Positions 55,020-64,000 of a stretch of 64,000 bases of DNA are shown here, in pieces. The translations under genes were made by a program, and so were the position numbers. The number at the start of each line of letters is the position of its first letter. The first letter of the stretch is position 1. The stretch is from Simmondsia chinensis. Its lineage: Eukaryota > Streptophyta > Magnoliopsida > Caryophyllales > Simmondsiaceae. The stretch is from NCBI GenBank assembly GCA_018398585.1, contig JAGTTD010000013.1, positions 33,717,631-33,781,630 of the forward strand, written 5' to 3'. Below the pieces are notes generated by a model. It ran no database searches and was not told the DNA's origin. It saw nothing but the letters and a program-made list of their open reading frames with translations.

Positions 55020-58000
55020 ATAAAATGAAATAATAGCATTTCAAGCATTAATAAACGGTGTATGATTAATCATACAATACCATTATATCATTAATTACTT
55101 GAAAAAACCTGCAAAAGTTGATATTATACCATTAAAACCTGTCATACACCATGTATGATAAGTCATACACCACTCTTTACTTGAAACATACATATATAAG
55201 TTGATTTTACACTATTATAATCCATTATACACCGTGTATAATTGATCATACACCACTAATTACTTGAAACATACATATACAAGTTCATTTTACACCATTA
55301 TACCAGTAATTACTTGAAAAAACCTACAGAAGTTAATGTTATACTATTAAAACCTATCATACCCTGTGTATGATAAGTCATACACCACTATTTACTTGAA
55401 ACATACCTATATAAGTAGATTTCTTACACTACTATAATCCATCATATACCGTGTATGATTGATCATACACCACTAATTACTTAAAACATACCTATACAAG
55501 TTGATTTTACACCATTATACCAGTATTACTTAAAAAAACCTGCAAAAGTTGATGTTATACCATTAAAACATATTATATACGGTGTATGATAAGTCATACA
55601 CCACTAATTACTTAAAACATACCTACATAAGTTGATTTTACACTATTATAATCCATCATACACCGTGTATGATTGATCATACACCACTAATTACTTGAAA
55701 CATACATATACAAGTTCATTTTAAACCATTATACCAGTAATTACTTGAAAAAAACTACAAAAGTTGATATTATACCATTAAAACCTATAATACACCGTGT
55801 ATGATAAGTCATACACCACTATTTACTTGAAACATATCTACATAAATTTATTTTACACTATTATAATCCATCATACACTGTATATGATTGATCATATAGC
55901 ACTAATTACTTGAAAAAATCTGCAAAAGTTGATGTTATACCATTAAAACCTCTCATACACCGTGTATGATAAGTCATACACTACTAATTACTTGAAACAT
56001 ACCTACATAAGTTAATTTTACACTATTATGAACCATCATACGTCGTGTATGATACATCATACATCACTAATTCCTTGAAACATACATATACAAGTTGATT
56101 TTACTCCATTATACCAGTAATTACTTAAAAAAATTGCAAAAGTTGATGTTACACCATTAAAACCTATCATGCACCGTGTACGATAAGTCATATGCAACTA
56201 ATTACTTGAAACATACCTACATAAGTTGATTTTACACTATTATAATCCATCATACGTCGTGTATGATTGATCATAAAACACTAATTACTTAAAATATACC
56301 TATACAAGTTGATTTTACACCATTATACCAGTAATTATTTGAAAAAACTGGCAAAAGTCAATGTTATACCATTAAAACCTATCATGCATCGTGTATGATA
56401 AGTCATACACCACTAATTACTTGAAATATACATATATAAGTTGATTTTATACTATTATAATCCATCATATACAGTGTATGATTTATCATACACCACTAAT
56501 TACTTGAAATATACCTATACAAGTCAATTTTACATCATTATACCAGTAATTACTTGAAAAAACCTGCAAAAGTTGATGTTATACCATTAAAACCTATCAT
56601 ACACCGTGTATAATAAGTCATACACTACTATTTACTTGAAACATACCCACATAAGTTTATTTTATACTATTATAATCCATTATACACCGTGTATGATTGA
56701 TCATACACCACTAATTACTTGAAACGTACCTATACAAGTTGATTTTACACCATTATACCAGTAATTACTTGAAAAAAACCTCCAAAAGTTAATGTTATAC
56801 CATTAAAATCTCTCATACACCGTGTATGATAAGTCATACACCACTAATTACTTGAAACATACCTACATAAGTTGATTTTTAACTATTATGAACCATCATA
56901 TACCGTGTATGATACATCAGACATCACTAATTACTTGAAACATACATATACAAGTTGATTTTACACCATTATGCCAGTAATTTCTTAAAAAAACCTGAAA
57001 AAGTTGATGTTATACCATTAAAACCTATCATGCACCGTGTATGATAAGCCATATGCCACTAATTATTTGAAACATACCTATATAAGTTGATTTTACACTA
57101 TTATAATCCATCATATGCCGTGTATTATTAATCAACATCACTAATTACTTGAAATATACCTATACAAGTTGATTTTATGCCATTGTACCAATAATTACTT
57201 GAAAAATTGCAAAAGTTGATGTTATACCATTAAAACCTATCATGCACCGTGTATGATAAGTCATACACCACTAATTACTTAAAACATACCTATATAAGTT
57301 GATTTTACACTATTATAATCCGTCATACACCTTGTATGATTGATCATACACCACTAATTACTTGAAATATACCTATACAAGTTGATTTTACACTATTATA
57401 CCAGTAATTACTTGAAAAAATCTGCAAAAGTTGATGTTATACTATTAAAACCTATCATGCACCGTGTATGATAGTCATACACCACTAATTATTTGAAATA
57501 TACCTATATAAGTTGATTTTACACTATTATAATCCATCACACACCATGTAAGATTGATCATAGACCACTAATTACTTGAAACATACATATACAAGTTCAT
57601 TTTACACCATTATATAGGTAATTACTTGAATAAACCTGTAAAAGTTGATGTTATACCATTAAAACCTATCATACACCGTGTATAATAAGTAAAACACCAT
57701 TATTTACTTGAAACATACCCACATAAGTTTATTTTACACTATTATAATCCATCATACACAGTGTATAATTAATCATACACCACTAATTACTTGAAACATG
57801 CCTGTACAAGTTGATTTTACACCATTATACTTGTAATTACTTGAAAATACCTGCAAAAGTTGATGTTATACCCTTAAAACCTCTCATACACTGTGTATGA
57901 TAAGTCATACACCACTAATTACTTGAAACATACCTACATAAGTTGATTTTACACTATTATAATCTATCATGCACCGTGTTTGATTGATCATACACCACTA

Positions 58001-60765
58001 ATTACTTGAAACATACATATACAAGTTCATTTTAAACCATTATACTAGTAATTACTTGATAAAAACTACAAAAGTTGATGTTATACCATTAAAACCTATA
58101 ATACACCGCGTATGATAAGTCATACACCACTATTTACTTGAAACATAGCTACATAAATTTATTTTACACTATTATAATCCATCATACACTATATATGATT
58201 GATCATATAGCACTAATTAATTAAAAAAATCTGCAAAAGTTGATGTTATACCATTAAAACCTCTCACACACCGTGTATGATAAGTCATACACCACTAATT
58301 ACTTGAAACATACCTACATAAGTTGATTTTACACTATTATGAACCATCATACGCCGTGTATGATACATCATACATCACTAATTCCTTGAAACATACATAT
58401 ACAAGTTGATTTTACTCCATTATACCAGTAATTACTTAAAAAAAATTGCAAAAGTTGATGTTACACCATTAAAACTTATCATGCACCGTGTACGATAAGT
58501 CATACGCAACTAATTACTTGAAACATACCTACATAAGTTGATTTTACACTATTATAATCCATCATACGTCGTGTATGATTGATCATAAACCACTAATTAC
58601 TTGAAATATACTTATACAAGTTGATTTTACACCATTATACCAGTTATTACTTGAAAAAACTGGCAAAAGTCGATGTTATACCATTAAAACCTATCATGCG
58701 CCGTGTATGATAAGTCATACACCACTAATTACTTGAAATATACCTATGCAAGTCAATTTTACAGCATTATACCAATAATTACTTGAAAAAACCTGCAAAA
58801 GTTGATGTTATACCATTAAAACCAATCATATACCGTGTATGATAAGTCATACACCACTAATTATTTGAAACATACCTACATAAGTTGATTTTACACTATT
58901 ATAATACATCATACACCTTGTATGATTGATCATACATTACTAATTGCTTAAAACATACATATATAAGTTCATTTTACACCATTATACCAGTAATTACTTG
59001 AAAAAACCTGCAAAAGTTGATACCATTAAAACCTATCATACACCGTGTATAATAAGTCATACACTACTATTTACTTGAAACATACCTACATAAGTTTATT
59101 TTATACTATTATAATCCATCATACACCATGTATGATTGATCATACACCACTAATTACTTGAAACGTACCTATACAAGTTGATTTTACACCATTATACCAG
59201 TAATTACTTGAAAAAAACCTCCAAAAGTTAATGTTATACCATTAAAATCTCTCATACACCGTGTATGATAAGTCATACACCACTAATTACTTGAAACATA
59301 CCTATATAAGTTGATTTTTCACTATTATGAACCATCATACACCGTGTATGATACATCAGACATCACTAATTACTTGAAACATACATATACAAGTTGATTT
59401 TACACCATTATGCCAGTAATTTCTTGAAAAAACCTGAAAAAGTTGATGTTATACCATTAAAACCTATCATGCACCGTGTATGATAAGCCATATGCCACTA
59501 ATTATTTGAAACATACCTATATAAGTTGATTTTACACTATTATATTCCATCATACGCCGTGTATTATTAATCATATATTACTAATTACTTGAAATATACC
59601 TATACAAGTTGATTTTATGCCCCTATACCAATAATTACTTGAAAAATCTCAAAAGTTGATGTTATACCATTAAAACCTATCATGCACCGTGTATGATAAG
59701 TCATACACCACTAATTACTTGAAACATACCTACATAAGTTGATTTTACACTATTATAATCCATCATACACCATGTATGATTGATCATACACCACTAATTA
59801 CTTAAAATATACCTATACAAGTTGATTTTACACTATTATACCAGTAATTACTTGAAAAAACCTGCAAAAGTTGATGTTATATTATTAAAACCTATCATGC
59901 ACCGTGTATGATAGTCATACACTACTAATTATTTGTAATATACCTATATAAGTTGATTTTACACTATTATAATCCATCGCACACCATGTAAAATTGATCA
60001 TAGACCACTAATTACTTGAAACATACATATACAAGTTCATTTTACACCATTATATAGGTAATTACTTGAATAAACCTGTAAAAGTTGATGTTATACCATT
60101 AAAACCTATCATACACCGTGTATAATAAGTAAAACACCATTATTTACTTGAAACATACCCACATAAGTTTATTTTACACTATTATAATCCATCATACACA
60201 GTGTATAATTAATCATGTACCACTAATTACTTGAAACATGCCTGTACAAGTTGATTTTACACCATTATACTTGTAATTACTTGAAAATACCTGCAAAAAT
60301 TGATGTTATACCCTTAAAACCTCTCATACACCGTGTATGATAAGTCATACACCACTAATTACTTGAAACATACCTACATAAGTTGATTTTACACTATTAT
60401 AATCCATCATATACTGTGTATGATTAATCATACACCCCCTAATTACTTCAAGCACACCTAAACAAGTTGATTTCACACCATTAAAACCTATCATACACGA
60501 TGTATGATTGATCATACACCCGTAATTACTTGAAACACGCCTAAATAAGTTGATTTCACACCATTTAAACCTATCATGCAGGGTGTATGATTGATCATAC
60601 ACCATTAACGGCTTGAAAAACCCCAACGCAACATGATAATACACCATTTAAACAAATCATACACGGTGTATGATTAATCATACACCATTAATGAGTTTAA
60701 ACACACCAAAAGAAAATTATAATACACCATTTACACCAATCATACACCATAAATGACTTGTAACA
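55020..60765. repeat. Right subterminal array of MULE-1
   Basis: Inverted relative to the main left array. The basic text is CATACACCGTGTATGATAAG, TCATACACCACTAATTACTT, GAAACATACCTACATAAG and TTGATTTTACACTATTATAA. The phrase GCAAAAGTTGATGTTATACC recurs about every 215 bp (for example near 55109, 55539, 55919, 56138, 56563, 57850 and 58792), marking a higher-order unit. On top of this, roughly 55680-57960 is duplicated as 57990-60390 (offset 2.31-2.44 kb), sharing rare variants. The end near 60400-60765 returns to units like those of the left arm. Confidence 0.93.
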
Positions 60766-60774
60766 CACCAACTT

Positions 60775-61318
60775 CATACGACAAGGGTACATTAACGACA
60801 ATGTCAACAAATGGTCATTTTACTTTCAATGTCTGATCTGAAAACCATGAAATGTGTGTAACGACTCAACCTTGAACCTCCAGCAATGCCACAAAGCTTC
60901 AAACACCATCTTACCAGACTTTCTTCTTCTTCTTCCGAGGGCCCAATGTAGCAGAACGACACACAAAGGGCAAAAAAAATGGAGCTTAGGGAATTCTGAA
61001 TGAGAGAAAAAGAACAAATAAGGGAGAATGAGAGGTAAGCTGAGTAAAATGGGCAGGAAGTGAGAAGGGAGGGAGATAATAAGAAGCAAATTATATGACA
61101 TAAAGTAAAAATATATCCTTTTGCATCAAATAAGGAGAGATAAAATGGAGGGGGGAGGGGGTAAAGTAAACGGGTGGGCTGCTGTAAACATTGAATGAGG
61201 AAAGAGAATAAGGACCCGGGGGGGGGAAGTGGTAGGGCATTTTTGTCCAAAAAGGTCTATTTTGGGTTATAGGGGTCTATAAAAGATAAAAACGGGGGCT
61301 TGGGGGTCTAAATGATAC
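60775..61318 (-). repeat. Right end region of MULE-1 with leader-like text
   Basis: On the minus strand: the terminal repeat, then CT-rich text, then GGGCCCTCGGAAGAAG and a donor-like GTCTG/GTAAGATGG near 60914. This would be a 5' UTR exon for the transposase, spliced to the acceptor at 54964 across the array (inference). It matches 61329-61860 in inverted orientation over about 540 bp. Confidence 0.75.
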
Positions 61319-61328
61319 AAGGAAAATC

Positions 61329-64000
61329 ACTAGATTTAGACCCCCCAGCCCCCATTTAACCCTAAATAGACCCCCATAATCTTAAATAAACCTTTTTGAA
61401 CAAAAATGCCCTCCCACCCCTAACCCCCCCACCCGTCCTCTTTCTCTCCCATTCTCTCTCCTCATTTAATGCCCAGCCGTTTACTTTACCCCCTCCCCAT
61501 CCATTTTCTCTCTCCTCATTTAATGTAAAAGTACATATTTTTACTTTATGTTATGTAACTTGTTGCTTACTCTCTCCTTCCCTTCTCACTTCCCGCCCAT
61601 TTACTTCACTCTTCTTTGTTATTTTTCTCTCAATCTGAATTCCCCAAGCTCCATTTTTTAATCTTCCGTTTGTCGTTCTACTATATTGGGCCCTCGAAAT
61701 AAGAAGAAGAAGCCCTGGTAAGATCATGTTTGAAGCTTCGTGGCATTGCTGTAGGTTCAAGGTTAAGTCGTGACACACATTTCACGGTTTTCAGATCAGA
61801 TATTGAGGGTAAAATGATCATTTGTTGACATTGTCGTTAATGTATCCTAATTTAGTGGGTTAGGAGGGACCATACATTGTGTATGTTTGGTTTTAATGGT
61901 GAATAACCAACTTGTGCTTGTGTATGTTGAGTAATAAAGGTGTATGGTCAACATACACTATCTATGATTGGTTTTAATGCTGTAAAATCAACTTGTGCAG
62001 ACATTTTTTAAGCAATTAGGAGGCTAGGAGCAACCATACACTGTGTATGTTTGGTTTTAATGGTGAATATCCAACTTGTGTTTGTGTATGTTGGGTAATA
62101 AAGGTGTATAGTCAACATACACTATCTATGATTGGTTTTAATGCTATAAAATCAACTTGTGCAGACATTTTTTAAGCAATTAGTGGGTTATGAGCAACCA
62201 TACACTGTGTATGGTTTTAATAGTGAATATCCAACTTGTGTTTGTATATGTTGAGTAATAAAGGTGTATGGTCAACATACACTGTCTATGATTGGTTTTA
62301 ATGGTGTAAAATCAACTTGTGCAGACGTTTTTTAAGCAATTAGTGGGTTATAAGCAACCATACACTATGTATGTTTGGTTTTAATGGTGAATATCCAACT
62401 TGTGTTTGTGTATGTTTGAGTAATAAAGGTGTATGGTCAACATACACTGTCTATGATTACTTTTAATGCTGTAAAATCAACTTGTGTAGACGTTTTTTAA
62501 GCAATTAGTGGGTTATGAGCAACCATACACTGTGTATGTTTGGTTTTAATGGTGAATATCCAACTTGTGTTTGTGTATGTTGAGTAATAAAGGTGTATGG
62601 TCAACATACACTGTCTATGATTGGTTTTAATGCTGTAAAGTCAATTTGTGTATACTTTTTTTAAGCAATTAGTGGGTTATGTGCAACCATACACAGTGTA
62701 TGTTTGGTTTTAATGGTGAATATCCAACTTGTATTTGTGTATGTTGAGTAATAAAGGTGTATGGTGAACATACACTGTCTATGATTAGTTTTAATGCTGT
62801 AAATCAACTTGTGCAGACTTTTTTTAAGCAATTAGTGGGTTATAAGCAACCATACACTGTGTATGTTTGGTTTTAATGGTGAATATCCAACTTGTGTTTG
62901 TGTATTTGAATAATAAAGGTGTATGGTCAATATACACTGTCTATGGTTGGTTTTAATAGTGTAAAATCAACTTGTGCAGACTTCTTTTAAGCAATTAGTG
63001 GGTTATGAGCAACCGTACACTGTGTATGTTTCGTTTTAATGGTGAATATCCAACTTGTGTTTGTGTATGTTGAGTAATAAAGGTGTATGGTCAACATACA
63101 CTGTCTATGATTAGTTTTAATGCCGTACAATCAACTTGTGCAGATGTTTTTTAAGCAATTAGTGGGTTATGCTCAACCACACACTGTGTATGTTTGGTTT
63201 TAATGGTGAATATCCAACTTGTGTTTGTGTATGTTGAGTAATAAAGGTGTATGGTCAACATACACTGTCTATGATTGGTTTTAATGTTGTAAAATCAACT
63301 TGTGTAGACTTTTTTTAAGCAATTAGTGGGTTATGAGCAACCATACACTGTGTATGTTTAGTTTTAATGGTGAATATCCAACTTGTGTTTGTGTATGTTG
63401 AATCATAAAGGTGTATGGTCAATATACACTGTCTATGGTTGGTTTTAATAGTGTAAAATCAACTTGTGCAGACTTCTTTTAAGCAATTAGTGGGTTATAA
63501 GCAACCGTACACTGTGTATGTTCCGTTTTAATGGTGAATATCCAACTTGTGTTTGTGTATGTTGAGTAATAAATGTGTATGGTCAACATACACTGTCTAT
63601 GATTGGTTTTAATGCTGTAAAATCAACTTGTGCAGACTTTTTTTAAGCAATTAGTGGGTTATGAGCAACCATACACTTTGTATGTTTGGTTTTAATGGTG
63701 AATATCCAACTTGTATTTGTGTATGTTGAGTAATAAAGGTGTATGGTCAACATACACTGTCTATGATTAGTTTTAATGCTGTAAAATCAACTTGTGCAGA
63801 CGTTTTTTTAAGCAATTAGTGGGTTATGAGCAACCATACACTGTGTATGTTTGGTTTTAATGTTGAATATCCAATTTGTGCTTGTGTATGTTGAGTAATA
63901 AAGGTGTATGGTCAACATACACTGTTTATGATTGGTTTTAATGCTGTAAAATCAACTTGTGCAGACGTTTTTTATGTAATTAGTGGGTTATGTGTAACCA
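61329..64000 (+). mobile_element. Second Mutator-like element (MULE-2), left end only
   Basis: Starts ACTAGATTTAGACCCCCCAG, a terminal repeat of the MULE-1 type, followed by the same leader-like text (GGGCCCTCGAAATAAG, GGTTCAAGGTTAAGTCGTGA) and then its own array. The element runs beyond the window, so its size and coding content are unknown. Confidence 0.8.
61860..64000. repeat. Subterminal array of MULE-2
   Basis: A higher-order unit of about 164 bp made of two half-units: CATACACTGTGTATGTTTGG with TTTTAATGGTGAATATCC, and GTGTATGGTCAACATACAC with TGTCTATGATTGG and TGCTGTAAAATCAACTTG. The GGTCAACATACAC phrase recurs near 61940, 62104, 62263, 62429, 62595 and so on to 63905. Copies are more uniform than in MULE-1, suggesting recent homogenisation. 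Runs off the window. Confidence 0.93.

Larger units (their letters stand above)
46011..61318 (-). mobile_element. Giant Mutator-like element (MULE-1), 15.3 kb
   Basis: The ends are inverted copies: left GTACCATGTAGACCCTCAGC with TTTTATAGACCCCTATAACC, and the complement of the right end, GTATCATTTAGACCC with the same inner phrase, alignable for about 150-200 bp. The flanks AAGAGAAATC (46001-46010) and AAGGAAAATC (61319-61328) form a 10-bp duplication with two mismatches, in the 8-11 bp range of Mutator. Inside are a 3.3-kb left repeat array, a segment with a hairpin locus, a broken MuDR-type transposase on the minus strand and a 5.7-kb right array. The arrays are far longer than the subterminal repeats usually seen in MULEs. 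Confidence 0.85.

Noticed and set aside
60345..60647. 100-aa frame with internal repeats (minus strand)
   Set aside because: It is a translation of array monomers whose length happens to keep the frame open; no start context or conservation.
60804..61250. 148-aa hydrophobic frame in the right end of MULE-1
   Set aside because: Low-complexity translation of the CT-rich leader region; the related MULE-2 end has different frames.

Overview
The window reads as nuclear DNA of a flowering plant, probably a eudicot. It is AT-rich, has plant-type TATA boxes and introns, and is filled with plant transposon families: Ty3/gypsy chromovirus, Ty1/copia, L1 and RTE LINEs, TTG-tailed SINEs, MITEs and Mutator-like elements (MULEs). 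The only candidate for an ordinary host gene is the start of a split gene at about 12.2-14.35 kb. No tRNA or functional rRNA gene was found.

Left part (1-24 kb). Degraded noncoding DNA holds a minus-strand gypsy PR-RT fossil (2980-4130). A nested stack follows: a short L1 end (5114-12142, 12-bp target duplication) is split by a chromovirus with two LTRs (5268-12084), which is itself split by a 5'-truncated L1 (10409 to about 11375). Downstream lies the putative host gene (TATA 12223, exon 1 12295-12330, exon 2 14147-14346). Its first intron took up a SINE with a 5S-rRNA head and a second SINE with a different head but the same tail. After exon 2, an internally deleted L1 (14941-16474) sits in a copia fossil. 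Positions 17331-23248 are an RTE LINE insertion that contains other DNA, including a 1.65-kb LTR-like block.

Middle part (24-46 kb). MITEs and an L1 fossil (28325-29470) interrupted by an LTR-like block and a second 5S-headed SINE come first. Next are a minor copia fossil and a larger copia element (minus strand, 31238-38455, gag to integrase, RT lost). A two-LTR, mostly pol-less gypsy derivative (34386-38251) is inserted in the copia leader. RTE copies with perfect 21-bp and 18-bp target duplications follow (39858-40362 and 43566-45325), along with a long-TIR element (41076-42465) and further SINEs.

Right part (46-64 kb). This is the most striking region. One MULE of about 15.3 kb (46011-61318) has similar inverted ends, an imperfect 10-bp flanking duplication and a broken transposase gene on the minus strand (51732-54961). 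It also carries two very large arrays of palindrome-bearing repeats (46930-50205 and 55020-60765), organised as monomers, higher-order units and, on the right, a roughly 2.4-kb segmental duplication. Between the left array and the transposase there is a near-perfect inverted repeat with a TATA box upstream that looks like a young microRNA-type hairpin. A second related MULE starts head-to-head right after the first (about 61329) and runs out of the window with its own array.

How the parts relate: RTE LINEs and several SINEs share one 3' tail ending in TTG repeats, consistent with RTE machinery moving the SINEs. L1 elements share another tail that ends in poly(A). Almost every protein-coding transposon here is broken, so the window mainly records past activity. 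All calls come from reading the sequence; no database search was possible.
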